Part shown: in pieces, positions 46,204 through 54,744 of the stretch
Layout of the letters: every line of letters begins with the position of its first letter
How positions within the stretch are numbered: the stretch's first letter is position 1
Source: UBA1737 sp964541525
Lineage (GTDB): Bacteria; Bacillota_I; Bacilli_A; ML615J-28; CAG-313
Direction of reading: 5' to 3'
DNA: 64,000 nt
Assembly (NCBI GenBank): GCA_964541525.1
Contig: CAZIQF010000004.1
Coordinates: 1-64,000 of the forward strand
Made by a program: the position numbers and the translations under genes
The notes under the pieces: generated by a model
Seen by the model: only the letters and a program-made list of their open reading frames with translations
Told to the model about the DNA's origin: nothing
The model's database searches: none

Positions 46204-47982
46204 ATGAAAGAATTAAAAAATATTTTCATTTCTTGTAAATTAGTTATTTCTAGTTTTCCTAGTTTTGTGATTATTAAATTAATTCAAACTATAATTAGTG
46301 TTGTTAAAGCATTAGTTCCCGTATATGTAATTGAACGAATCGTTAATATTTATTATGAAGATGCAGATATTTATCAGATTATTGTTCTATGTGGAATTAG
46401 CTTTTTAATACTTGCAATGTTAACTGTTGTTAATTTTTGTTTAGAATTATATGAAAATTATATTAATCGAATGTTTACGGCTAAGCAATCAATTATCTTT
46501 TTCCGAAAATTAAATGAGATAGATTATAGTTTTCATGATAGCCCTGAGTTTTTAAATGACTATACAAGATCTTTAGAAGAAAGTGTTGAACATATATATA
46601 CTACTTGTGATGCCTCACTTAATATAATTAAAATTTTAATTACGAGTATTGGGATGTTTGCAGTAATCGCTAGTGTTCATTATATTGTAATTATTTTTGC
46701 TTGTATCTTAGCGATATTCTATGCACTTCTTAGATTCTATATGGGGAAATTACAATTTAAAGCCTCAACTAAGCAACGCCCATATCGACGTTTAGCAAGA
46801 TATAATGAAAGAGCATTTACTTTAAAGGAGTCAATGGCAGAACTTAAAACAACTGATGTAGAAAAACTATTAATTGAACAAAATAGTAAGGCCTATGATG
46901 AAATTATTAATATTCATCAAAAATATATTTTTCCTAAGACAATTGTTTCATTTGTTAGTAATATTATATTGACACTTTTATATCCAGCAATTATTTGCTT
47001 ACTTGCATATTTTACTATTGATAATTTAGATAACGCAACGATTGCAACATTTTCATCATTAACCGTGGCAGCAACCACAATTTCTGGTTTAATTACACAA
47101 CTAACAACTGCTTTTGGTAATGTTCAATCAGCTAGTGTGGAAGTGAGTGTCGCGTTTGATTTATTAAAACTTAAGGGTAAAATTGAAGGAGTTAAAGGAA
47201 AAGCGATTGGTTCATTTAATTCTTTATCCATCAATCATTTATCGTTTGCTTATGATGACAAAGAAGTATTATCAGATGTATCAATTAAAATCAATAAGGG
47301 GGAAACGATTGCAATTGTTGGTCATAATGGAGCAGGTAAAACAACTTTAGTAAAACTATTATTGAGACTTTATGATGCAAATAGCGGTAATATTGTGATT
47401 AATGGTTTGGATTACAAAGAAGTTGATGTTAAATCCTTAAGAAAAGAAGTCGGAGCGGTATTCCAAAATGTTGAGGTTTATGCGGTTAGTATTGCTGAAA
47501 ATATTTTATTAAGAACGCCTAAAACTAAAGCAGATTATCAGTTAATTGATGAAGCAATTCAGTTTGCGGGATTAAGTGAGTTTATTGCTTCATTAAAAAA
47601 TGGTATCGATACCATTGTTACCAAAGAATTTGATCCAAATGGTGTGGTATTTTCCGGAGGATTAAACCAACGACTTGCTCTTGCAAGAGGTTATGCTCAT
47701 AACTATAATTTATTTATCTTAGATGAACCTAGTAGCGCACTTGATCCGATTGCTGAAGCTAAAGTTTATGAAAATATGATGAAGTTGAAAAAGGACAAAA
47801 CAATTATCTTTATTTCGCATCGCCTTACTTCAACCGTTAATGCCGATCACATCTATTTATTTGAAAATGGTCGGATTATTGAAGCAGGGACCCATCAAGA
47901 ATTAATGAAACTTAACCAAAAGTATGCGTTAATGTTTACCTCTCAAGCTAAAAAATATTTAGGAGGTGAAGTCGATGAATAA
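46204..47982 (+). CDS. ABC exporter subunit (fused membrane and ATPase domains)
   Basis: The 592-residue protein has six membrane segments (about 15-310) and an ATPase domain with GHNGAGKTT, Walker B LFILDEPSSALD and switch histidine in FISHRLT. The signature reads FSGGLNQR, with F replacing the usual leucine. The membrane part lacks motifs tying it to drugs, heme or lipids, and the N-terminus has no protease domain. It forms a pair with the next gene, whose start overlaps its end by 8 bp. The substrate is unknown; peptide export is a common role for such paired, divergent exporters. Confidence 0.9.
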   Translation: MKELKNIFISCKLVISSFPSFVIIKLIQTIISVVKALVPVYVIERIVNIYYEDADIYQIIVLCGISFLILAMLTVVNFCLELYENYINRMFTAKQSIIFFRKLNEIDYSFHDSPEFLNDYTRSLEESVEHIYTTCDASLNIIKILITSIGMFAVIASVHYIVIIFACILAIFYALLRFYMGKLQFKASTKQRPYRRLARYNERAFTLKESMAELKTTDVEKLLIEQNSKAYDEIINIHQKYIFPKTIVSFVSNIILTLLYPAIICLLAYFTIDNLDNATIATFSSLTVAATTISGLITQLTTAFGNVQSASVEVSVAFDLLKLKGKIEGVKGKAIGSFNSLSINHLSFAYDDKEVLSDVSIKINKGETIAIVGHNGAGKTTLVKLLLRLYDANSGNIVINGLDYKEVDVKSLRKEVGAVFQNVEVYAVSIAENILLRTPKTKADYQLIDEAIQFAGLSEFIASLKNGIDTIVTKEFDPNGVVFSGGLNQRLALARGYAHNYNLFILDEPSSALDPIAEAKVYENMMKLKKDKTIIFISHRLTSTVNADHIYLFENGRIIEAGTHQELMKLNQKYALMFTSQAKKYLGGEVDE

Positions 47983-49771
47983 ACAAAGGGTTAAATCAAG
48001 TGTTCTTTATAAAAACTTCCAAGTCCTAAAGATGGTTTTTAGTTTTTGTAAACCGCTAATCTTTTTATCAATTATCTATATCTTATTTAGTGTAATTAAT
48101 AGTTTACTTAAAGTATTTATTGTTACATATGCAATTGAAATGGTTATTTCGAAGGCTCCAATTAATGATATTATCTTAATTATTGGTGGTTTTGTGTTGT
48201 TAGAAATAACTAGTTTGTTTTTCCAAGTATTATATGAAGAATTTTTTGAAACTAAATATCGCAATGTATATATCAAGAAGATGCAAATCTTTTTGTATCA
48301 TAAAGTAAAATATATTGATATGGAAGAATATGATAATCCCGTTTTTTATAATAAATTCTTTAGAGCACTTCGTGATTCACAATGGCGTGGGTTTAGGGTA
48401 TATCGAACAATGATTGATTTTATTAAATCAATTTGTGTTGTTTTAGCCCTTGGGACATATTTAGCGGTAACAGATATTTTCTTATTATTGATTATTATGC
48501 TATCGGCAATTATCTCGCTTTTTGCAATCAATAAGATTAATGGCCTTTGGTATTTATTATTTAAAGAAACTGCAACTGGGAATCGTTTTTATTGGTATAT
48601 TAATCGAACATTTTATTCAAAACGCTATCAAGCAGAATTAAAAACAACGGATGTATCAGAATTATTAATTGATAAATATGAAAATTCGGTCGCTTCCGTT
48701 ACGGAAATTAATCGAAAAATTAAAAAGAAAATGGTACCATACGAAGGCTTAAATAGTTTCGCTGTATCAATTGTATCTCAAGGTTTATCATATATATATT
48801 TAGGATATCGTTTAGTTACTAAGTATTTATCTATTTCTAGTTTTTCAGCGAGTGTTAATGCTTGTTTACAATTTTCTAATAACTTTTTAAATACAGCGAG
48901 AATTTATACATCATTAAAAGAACATGCAAGATATATTGATGATTTTCTATGGGTAGTTAATTATCAACCACAACTTGAATTAGATGAAGGTATTAATGTT
49001 GGTACTTTTGAAAACTTGGTTATATCGAATCTTTGTTTTAAATATCAAGGAACAGATCAAGAAGTATTAACCAATTTATCAATGACGATTCATAAAGGTA
49101 GTAGAATTGCGATAGTTGGTCATAATGGTAGTGGTAAAACCACACTAATTAAGTTATTGCTTAAATTCTATCAAAAATCAAGTGGTGATATCTATTACAA
49201 TGGCATTAATTATGATGATATTAATCCATTTAAATTAAGAGCACAATTAAGTGTCGTTTTTCAAGATTACCAATTATATGCATTGAGTATCGCTGAAAAT
49301 GTTTTAATGCGTAAAGTAAAATCAAGCGATGATGAAAAACGCGTAATTGATGCTTTGGATAAAGTTGGTTTAAAAGAAAAAGTTCTAGCTTTACCAGATG
49401 GAATCCACACAATGGTTAGTCGTGAATTTGAAAAAACGGGAGTTGTATTTAGTGGTGGTGAGATGCAAAAGATGGTTATTGCGAGGGTATTTGCGAGTGA
49501 TGCATCAATCTATATTTTAGATGAACCAACTGCATCATTAGATCCACTATCTGAAGAACAAATTAATCGATTAATTCTAAATCTTAATATTGATAAGACT
49601 ATTATTGTGATTGCCCATCGTTTATCAACTGTCGTTGATGCTGATTTGATCTATTTATTATCAAATGGAGCATTTACGGAAGTTGGTACCCATCAAGAAC
49701 TACTTAAATTAAATGGTGAATATGCAAAAATGTTCAATACACAAAAACATTTGTACGAAGAACAAGACTAA
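47975..49771 (+). CDS. Partner ABC exporter subunit
   Basis: The ATG at 47975 lies five bases after AGGAGGTGA (47961-47969); a GTG at 47966 falls within that site and is unlikely. The 598-residue protein has six membrane segments and an ATPase domain with GHNGSGKTT, signature FSGGEMQKM, Walker B IYILDEPTASLD and IAHRLST. Both subunits keep the catalytic glutamate and share the rare FSGG signature, so this dimer differs from the upstream degenerate/consensus pair. It probably works with the previous gene product as a heterodimer. Confidence 0.9.
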   Translation: MNKQRVKSSVLYKNFQVLKMVFSFCKPLIFLSIIYILFSVINSLLKVFIVTYAIEMVISKAPINDIILIIGGFVLLEITSLFFQVLYEEFFETKYRNVYIKKMQIFLYHKVKYIDMEEYDNPVFYNKFFRALRDSQWRGFRVYRTMIDFIKSICVVLALGTYLAVTDIFLLLIIMLSAIISLFAINKINGLWYLLFKETATGNRFYWYINRTFYSKRYQAELKTTDVSELLIDKYENSVASVTEINRKIKKKMVPYEGLNSFAVSIVSQGLSYIYLGYRLVTKYLSISSFSASVNACLQFSNNFLNTARIYTSLKEHARYIDDFLWVVNYQPQLELDEGINVGTFENLVISNLCFKYQGTDQEVLTNLSMTIHKGSRIAIVGHNGSGKTTLIKLLLKFYQKSSGDIYYNGINYDDINPFKLRAQLSVVFQDYQLYALSIAENVLMRKVKSSDDEKRVIDALDKVGLKEKVLALPDGIHTMVSREFEKTGVVFSGGEMQKMVIARVFASDASIYILDEPTASLDPLSEEQINRLILNLNIDKTIIVIAHRLSTVVDADLIYLLSNGAFTEVGTHQELLKLNGEYAKMFNTQKHLYEEQD

Positions 49772-49797
49772 TATATATATAATTGTGGTCTTTTTTC

Positions 49798-49826
49798 TTG
49801 CATAAAGTAAGAATAAAGAGTATAAT
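49798..49826 (+). promoter_or_regulatory. Promoter of queT
   Basis: TTGCAT (49798-49803), 17 bp spacer, TATAAT (49821-49826). Confidence 0.8.
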
Positions 49827-49833
49827 TATATCC

Positions 49834-49880
49834 ATCGGGTGTTCCTTGCCTAACCATCCGCATCAATCAAAACAAGGAGG
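49834..49880 (+). promoter_or_regulatory. preQ1-I riboswitch overlapping the ribosome site
   Basis: Stem P1 is CGGGTG (49836-49841) with CATCCG (49855-49860). The loop begins TTC and contains CCTTG (49844-49848), which can pair with CAAGG (49873-49877) after an A-rich linker, forming the class I H-type pseudoknot. CAAGG overlaps the Shine-Dalgarno AAGGAGG (49874-49880), so ligand binding should block translation of queT. Confidence 0.88.
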
Positions 49881-49885
49881 AAAAA

Positions 49886-50365
49886 ATGAAAAAAATTGAT
49901 TTTAGATGGATGGCAAAACTAGCGTTATTTGCAGCATTATATGTTGTATTAACGTTAATTAGCTATCCATTTTCTTATAATTCGGTTCAATTTCGAATTT
50001 CAGAAGTATTAATGTTGTTATGTTTCTATAATAAGAAATATACTATTGCATGCGTTATTGGTTGTGTAATTGCTAATTTCTTTTCTTTCAATCTAATCGA
50101 TTGTATTATTGGTAGTTCTGCAACCTTAATTGCTGGATTATTGATGTCAAAGGTCAAGAATCGAATTATATCATCGTTTATCCCAGTAGTATTTAATGCT
50201 ATTTTTGTTGGGGTCGAATTATATTTCTACATGAACGTTCCACTACTTTATGGGATCTTAAGTGTTGGATTTGGTGAATTTGTAGTGATTGTAATTCTTG
50301 GTAATATCCTTTTCCATTTTATTGAAAAAAATCAAACCATTATGGCAAGAATTGGTTTGAAATAA
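49886..50365 (+). CDS. queT: QueT-type preQ1 (queuosine precursor) transporter, ECF S-component
   Basis: The 159-residue protein has five or six hydrophobic segments and the ECF S-component start (FRWMAKLALFAALYVVLT) that contacts the EcfT module. The QFRISEVLMLL and GEFVVIVILG segments match QueT. It imports the queuosine precursor preQ1 together with a shared energising module (EcfA/A'/T), which is not in this window. The preQ1 riboswitch directly upstream supports the assignment independently of the protein sequence. Confidence 0.92.
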   Translation: MKKIDFRWMAKLALFAALYVVLTLISYPFSYNSVQFRISEVLMLLCFYNKKYTIACVIGCVIANFFSFNLIDCIIGSSATLIAGLLMSKVKNRIISSFIPVVFNAIFVGVELYFYMNVPLLYGILSVGFGEFVVIVILGNILFHFIEKNQTIMARIGLK

Positions 50366-50378
50366 TTTATTAAAATGG

Positions 50379-50407
50379 TAGTCAAAAAGGAGTAATTATG
50401 GTATAAT
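50379..50407 (+). promoter_or_regulatory. Promoter of the 50.4-kb structured RNA
   Basis: TAGTCA (50379-50384), 17 bp spacer, TATAAT (50402-50407) with a TGG extension. Confidence 0.65.
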
Positions 50408-50412
50408 GTTAA

Positions 50413-50602
50413 AGCCTGGGGAGTTCGTGTTTTCATTTAATTGGCGACCCGAACAAATAATCCAAGGGAACGATGGCAATGATGTGTTGAATGCCTCCAC
50501 GCTTTTTAGCCTGTAGATGGAATCCTAATTCTATGTCTGAGTTTACCACCTAGAAACATGCGGTCTCGCATGGTGATAACGGCTCATCCGGGTATTTTTT
50601 TA
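50413..50602 (+). ncRNA. Structured RNA of about 190 nt, possibly 6S RNA
   Basis: The 5' end CCTGGGGAG (50415-50423) pairs with the 3' end CTCATCCGGG (50583-50592) with one bulged A, and a T-run follows. Inside are GTTCG/CGAAC (50423-50454), ATGGAAT-CCTA-ATTCTAT (50517-50534) and the strong hairpin CATGCG-GTCT-CGCATG (50557-50572). Local GC is clearly higher than in the surroundings. Length, end pairing, the 5' GGAGTTCG and the 3' CACCTAGAAAC-hairpin-GTGATAACGGC layout resemble 6S RNA. Alternatively it is a regulatory leader of the membrane-protein gene starting 23 bp downstream. The structure is well supported; the family name is not. Confidence 0.7.
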
Positions 50603-50624
50603 TTTAGAAGGAAAAATTATCGTA

Positions 50625-51455
50625 ATGAATAATATAATATCTGTCACATCATCATTTGGACGAAATCATTTAATAACACTTGCAGTATGTATTGCCTTAA
50701 TTATTTTGGGTATCATTGGTGTTAGTAAAACTAAAATTACATTTAATCAAGTCTTAAACATTATGTTAATCTTTTGGGTAATTTCTGAAGCCATTAAACT
50801 TTTTTCTAATATGTCATATTTATTAAGTGATGGTTCAACCGTGAAAATTATTAAATATGAAGCAACAGCTGGCATTGAAATTGTTCGAGCATTCTACCCT
50901 AGAGGTGAATTACCACTACATTTATGTTCAATTCAACCAATCTTTATGTTAATTGTTAAATTTACGAATAATCAAAAAATTAAAGATGCGTTACTTTCAT
51001 TTATGGCTCCAACATGTATAATCGGTGCGTTTATTGCGTTAGCGGTTGATACGGTTGGCTGTGATTTTAGTAATCCCCAAGTTTATGAATATTTTATGTA
51101 TCATACGGCATTAATAATTTTTGCTTCAAGCATTATTAGTAAAAAACAAATTACAATCACTTGGAAATCTAATTTTAAAACATTATTTATGTTATTAATT
51201 ATTTTTATCGGTTCAATCTGGTTAAATACCCTTTGTAGTGATACGGGAGTTAATCCGGGTAATATCAAAGATAGTACTTTCTATACTAACTTTTTCTATT
51301 CAATGAAACCACCAATTGATGGGTTGCCATTACTGAATCTAAATCATGGTTGGTTTGTATACTTTATTACCATTGTCATCGTTGGTATGGTTGGAATTAC
51401 CCTTTTCCATTTACCGTTTATTTTAATTAATAATCAAAAACGTAAAGTAAATTAA
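50625..51455 (+). CDS. YwaF-like (TIGR02206-type) integral membrane protein
   Basis: The 276-residue protein has about seven hydrophobic segments. The element LPLHLCSIQP and the aromatic/histidine-rich YEYFMYHTALI resemble the YwaF/TIGR02206 family of membrane proteins, whose function is not established. The ribosome site is AGAAGGA. It lies just downstream of a structured RNA and may be controlled by it, or simply be read through from the same promoter. A strong terminator ends the unit. Confidence 0.8.
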   Translation: MNNIISVTSSFGRNHLITLAVCIALIILGIIGVSKTKITFNQVLNIMLIFWVISEAIKLFSNMSYLLSDGSTVKIIKYEATAGIEIVRAFYPRGELPLHLCSIQPIFMLIVKFTNNQKIKDALLSFMAPTCIIGAFIALAVDTVGCDFSNPQVYEYFMYHTALIIFASSIISKKQITITWKSNFKTLFMLLIIFIGSIWLNTLCSDTGVNPGNIKDSTFYTNFFYSMKPPIDGLPLLNLNHGWFVYFITIVIVGMVGITLFHLPFILINNQKRKVN

Positions 51456-51460
51456 AAAAT

Positions 51461-51500
51461 AAACCTAATTATCTTAATAAGTGGATAATTAGGTTTTTAT
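51461..51500 (+). terminator. Terminator after the YwaF-like gene
   Basis: AAACCTAATTATC (51461-51473) pairs perfectly over 13 bp with GATAATTAGGTTT (51484-51496), followed by T residues. Confidence 0.92.
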
Positions 51501-51574
51501 TTTAAAGAAGGATATGTGTGGAAAAATAAAATAAAAGATGATATAATAATCCAAAATGAAAGGAAACAGATATT

Positions 51575-53335
51575 ATGAAATGGGATTTAACTTATTTATT
51601 TGAAACTGAAGAAGCGTTCTTATCATCACTTAATAATTTATCAGCATATGTGGAAAAACTTGCAAGCTATAAAGGTAAATTAGCTGATGAAGATAGCTTA
51701 GTTGAATATATGATGATTGCAAGAGATTTTGAAGAAGCACTTGGTCGAACTTATCAATATGCATCACTAAAAAGTGACTTAAACAAAAAAGATGTAGCTG
51801 CTTTAACCAACTTAAATAAATGTGTAATGGTACTATATAGTTATAGTGAAGCATGTTCTTTCCAAGATCCAGAAATTTTAGCTTTAGGTAAAGAATATGT
51901 AATGGATGTTATTGATCGTCATCCAGAAGTTGAAGAATTTAGATTCTTATATCAAAAATTATTTGATCAAAATGCTCATATTTTAGATACAGTTAGTGAA
52001 AAACTATTATCTTATTATTCACCACTAACGCAAGCAGGAGAAGAACTATACTCATCACTTGCAGTGGGAGATTCAACAAGTGTGGATGTAGTCTTATCCG
52101 ATGGTAAAAAATATCAAGTGACAAGTGGTAATTATCGTGCTTTGATTGCTGATCAAAAAGATCCAAATGATCGAAGATTAATTTTTGAAGCAATTTTCAA
52201 TTATTTTGATCAACATAAAAATACGTTTGCCAATATCTATAAAGTTGTACTAGATGCCGATAAAGCAGTAGCTAAAGCTAGAAATTATGCATCAAGTTTA
52301 GAAGCACATTTATTTAATAATAATATTCCAACTAGTGTTTATCATAATTTAGTTGAAGTTGCAGGAAATAATAATGAAGCGTTAAAACGTTATTTAAAAC
52401 TTCGTAAAGAAGTATTAGGATTAGATGAATATCATACATATGATCGCTTTATTGATTTAGCATCATCTGATAAAAAATATTCATACGAAGATGCAAAACA
52501 ATTATTCTTTGCATCAATTAAACATTTAAATCTTGATTTCCAAGAAAAAGCACATGAAGTATTAAAAGATGGTTTTGTTGATGTCTATGAACAAGAAGGG
52601 AAACGTACAGGAGCATATTCTTCTAGTATGCCAAATTTACACCCATATATCTTATTAAATCATGATAATACTCTAGATAGTGCTTTTACGCTTGCTCATG
52701 AAGCAGGACATTCAATTCATTCAATGTATGCAGCTGAAGCACAACCAACAATGTTACAAAACTATACAATCTTTGTTGCAGAAATTGCATCAACTTTTAA
52801 TGAACATAATTTATTAGACTATTTACTAAAGAGTGATGAAATTTCTAAAGAAGAAAAAATTATCGTTGTTCAACAAGCAATTGATTCAATTGTATCAACC
52901 TTCTATCGTCAAACCTTATTTGCTGAATATGAATTAATAGCTCATGATTTAAATGAAAAAGGAGAACCAATTAATCATGAAGTATTATCACAAATTATGA
53001 TTGACTTATATAAGAAATATTATGATTTAGATATTACTAAAGAAGGTGTCAAAAAATTTGTTTGGGCATATATCCCACATCTATTCTATACACCATTCTA
53101 TGTATATCAATATGCAACTAGTTTTGCAGCAAGCTTTAAATTATATAAAGATGTAAGAGAAAATGTCCCTGGAGCATTTGAACGATATATTAACCTTCTT
53201 GCATCAGGTGGTTCAAAATATCCAATGGAACAAACAAAAGAAGCATCAGTTGACTTTACTAAGAAAGATGCATTTATGGCTGTTGTCGAAAGAATGGAAG
53301 AACTAGTTGATGAACTAGAAAAATTGCTTAAATAA
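51575..53335 (+). CDS. pepF: Oligoendopeptidase F (M3B metallopeptidase)
   Basis: The 586-residue cytoplasmic protein has the zinc motif HEAGH (H375, E376, H379) followed about 25 residues later by FVAEIASTFNEH with the third ligand. The helical N-terminal half and the C-terminal YQYATSFAASF segment are typical of PepF. The family cuts short peptides, usually 7-17 residues long. A -10 TATAAT lies at 51542-51547 with only a weak -35. It is monocistronic between two strong terminators. Confidence 0.96.
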   Translation: MKWDLTYLFETEEAFLSSLNNLSAYVEKLASYKGKLADEDSLVEYMMIARDFEEALGRTYQYASLKSDLNKKDVAALTNLNKCVMVLYSYSEACSFQDPEILALGKEYVMDVIDRHPEVEEFRFLYQKLFDQNAHILDTVSEKLLSYYSPLTQAGEELYSSLAVGDSTSVDVVLSDGKKYQVTSGNYRALIADQKDPNDRRLIFEAIFNYFDQHKNTFANIYKVVLDADKAVAKARNYASSLEAHLFNNNIPTSVYHNLVEVAGNNNEALKRYLKLRKEVLGLDEYHTYDRFIDLASSDKKYSYEDAKQLFFASIKHLNLDFQEKAHEVLKDGFVDVYEQEGKRTGAYSSSMPNLHPYILLNHDNTLDSAFTLAHEAGHSIHSMYAAEAQPTMLQNYTIFVAEIASTFNEHNLLDYLLKSDEISKEEKIIVVQQAIDSIVSTFYRQTLFAEYELIAHDLNEKGEPINHEVLSQIMIDLYKKYYDLDITKEGVKKFVWAYIPHLFYTPFYVYQYATSFAASFKLYKDVRENVPGAFERYINLLASGGSKYPMEQTKEASVDFTKKDAFMAVVERMEELVDELEKLLK

Positions 53336-53341
53336 TAAATA

Positions 53342-53388
53342 AAATACCTATAGCTTTAACTAAACATTAAAGTTATAGGTATTTATTT
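53342..53388. terminator. Bidirectional terminator between pepF and the thiT operon
   Basis: AAATACCTATAGCTTTAA (53342-53359) and TTAAAGTTATAGGTATTT (53367-53384) pair over 18 positions with one G-U, flanked by A and T tracts on both sides, so it can serve both converging units. Confidence 0.93.
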
Positions 53389-53393
53389 TAATC

Positions 53394-53810
53394 TTAATTA
53401 TCTTTTTTATAATCTAGATAAGCAAAGATAAAATATACTAGTAGAATTGTTCCAATGATTCCTACATATAAATAAGTGCTATAATCAGCAAATGCTTTTG
53501 CTTTTGCCATAGCTTTGAAGAAAACCCCTAGTGGATAGAAAGCAGTTAAAGTTGTAACTACCACTGAAGTAAGATAATAATTATTAGGATTAACCGATTT
53601 GAAAGTAGTACATGCATAAACCAAAATAGCAATTCCAATCATTAATAAAACGACCATATCCATATTGAATGAGATATCAGTTCCCCAACCATCATCATAT
53701 ACTTCAAAACTTTTAATCATTAAGACTAAGGCAAGAACGCTAATAAATAGGCCTAGACCAAGAAGAACACATTTTTTAATTAGATTTGATACTTTCATTA
53801 ATTTATTCAT
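53394..53810 (-). CDS. Small four-helix membrane protein in the thiamine operon
   Basis: This 138-residue protein has four hydrophobic segments (about 13-34, 49-66, 78-100 and 110-130) and an acidic loop after the first (EVYDDGWGTD). I do not recognise the family. Its ATG overlaps the thiT stop by 8 bp, so it is translated after thiT and lies under the same TPP riboswitch. That position suggests a link to thiamine or its uptake, but nothing in the sequence proves it. Confidence 0.85.
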   Translation of the reverse strand: MNKLMKVSNLIKKCVLLGLGLFISVLALVLMIKSFEVYDDGWGTDISFNMDMVVLLMIGIAILVYACTTFKSVNPNNYYLTSVVVTTLTAFYPLGVFFKAMAKAKAFADYSTYLYVGIIGTILLVYFIFAYLDYKKDN

Positions 53811-54423
53811 TGTTAGCCTCCTTGTTACTTACATTTAAGAATTGTGGATAATAGGTATTTAATACCACCATAATGATTACTGCAATAATAATATTAGGAA
53901 TACAATATAGACCATTGTATAAGAATGAATAAGCTGCTCCACTTACACCCCATAATTCACCTGGCCAAAACATAATTCCAGCGATTGTGTGTGATGCATA
54001 TTTTAAACCACCACCTAAGATACATCCTAGAATAATCCATAGATTAGCATTATTATTTTGAGCATGTTTTTTAGCAAATGCACCTGCTAAACCGACAACA
54101 GTATATGCAAGAACATAGTCTAACAAGATTTGAATAAATGGTCCAAATGTTTTTAAGAATTCACTATCAAAACTTGAGGCATTAATAACATAAATTCCAC
54201 CAAACATTTGTACAAGACTTAAGATTAGACCACAAAGAATACCAGCTCCTAATCCTCTTCTGTAAGCTATAACAAGTACGGGAATCATGGCAAAACCAAT
54301 TGATCCACCATTAATAAATACACCACGCCATAATCCACCTTGAATGGCATCTAGTGCAAAGCCAAGTGCCGCGAAAATAGCAATTTCGGCAAGCACTCTT
54401 GTTGAAAATTTTTCTTTTTTCAT
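53803..54423 (-). CDS. thiT: Thiamine transporter ThiT, ECF S-component
   Basis: The 206-residue protein has six hydrophobic segments. Typical ThiT elements are the N-terminal RVLAEIAIFAALGFALD, the GGSIGFAMIPVLVIAYRRG loop-helix, LLDYVLAYTVVGLAG and the KYASHTIAGIMFW region, which hold thiamine-binding aromatic and acidic residues in the family. It binds thiamine and works with a shared EcfAA'T module that is not in this window. The TPP riboswitch upstream supports the assignment. The start has an AAGGAG site. Confidence 0.95.
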   Translation of the reverse strand: MKKEKFSTRVLAEIAIFAALGFALDAIQGGLWRGVFINGGSIGFAMIPVLVIAYRRGLGAGILCGLILSLVQMFGGIYVINASSFDSEFLKTFGPFIQILLDYVLAYTVVGLAGAFAKKHAQNNNANLWIILGCILGGGLKYASHTIAGIMFWPGELWGVSGAAYSFLYNGLYCIPNIIIAVIIMVVLNTYYPQFLNVSNKEANNE

Positions 54424-54439
54424 AACTTTCTCCTTTTTA

Positions 54440-54467
54440 AAAATAAAAAAATGTCCAACTAGGACAT
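54440..54467 (-). terminator. Riboswitch expression-platform terminator before thiT
   Basis: On the minus strand ATGTCC-TAGTT-GGACAT (54467-54451) is followed by seven T. A second small hairpin TTACTA/TAGTAA (54513-54499), also followed by T, lies between this and the aptamer and may be the alternative partner. Confidence 0.75.
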
Positions 54468-54513
54468 GCTTAAAAAGAATATGTGGGAAATAGAAAAATT
54501 ACTAATGTAGTAA

Positions 54514-54620
54514 CTTTCTCATTTCGCTTTATTCCCTACGCTAGCATTACCTAGATCAGGTTATCGGGTCGTTAATATCATTAACCTCTCAGCCTTTTAA
54601 AAAGCTCCCCGTAAAATGAC
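54514..54620 (-). promoter_or_regulatory. TPP riboswitch (THI box)
   Basis: The minus strand reads GGGGAGC, then GGCTGAGAGG, then ACCCGATAACCTGATCTAGG and GCTAGCGTAGGGAA: the conserved order of the TPP aptamer. Outer pairing TCATTT/AAATGA extends stem P1. With the downstream terminator it should shut off thiT and the following gene when TPP is plentiful. Confidence 0.97.
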
Positions 54621-54626
54621 ATATAT

Positions 54627-54655
54627 ATTATATAATAAATTTGCTCCTTTTACAA
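54627..54655 (-). promoter_or_regulatory. Promoter of the TPP-riboswitch operon
   Basis: On the minus strand TTGTAA (54655-54650), 17 bp spacer, TATAAT (54632-54627). Confidence 0.8.
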
Positions 54656-54697
54656 TTAAAATGAATAAAATTTTGCCGATAATTGTTAAATGTTGAA

Positions 54698-54737
54698 TAA
54701 AAAACTACTAAGACATCAATGAAATCTTAGTAGTTTT
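54698..54737 (-). terminator. Terminator after the CHAP lipoprotein gene
   Basis: AAAACTACTAAGA (54701-54713) and TCTTAGTAGTTTT (54725-54737) pair over 13 bp; on the minus strand a T-run follows. Confidence 0.9.
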
Positions 54738-54744
54738 ATTGGTA

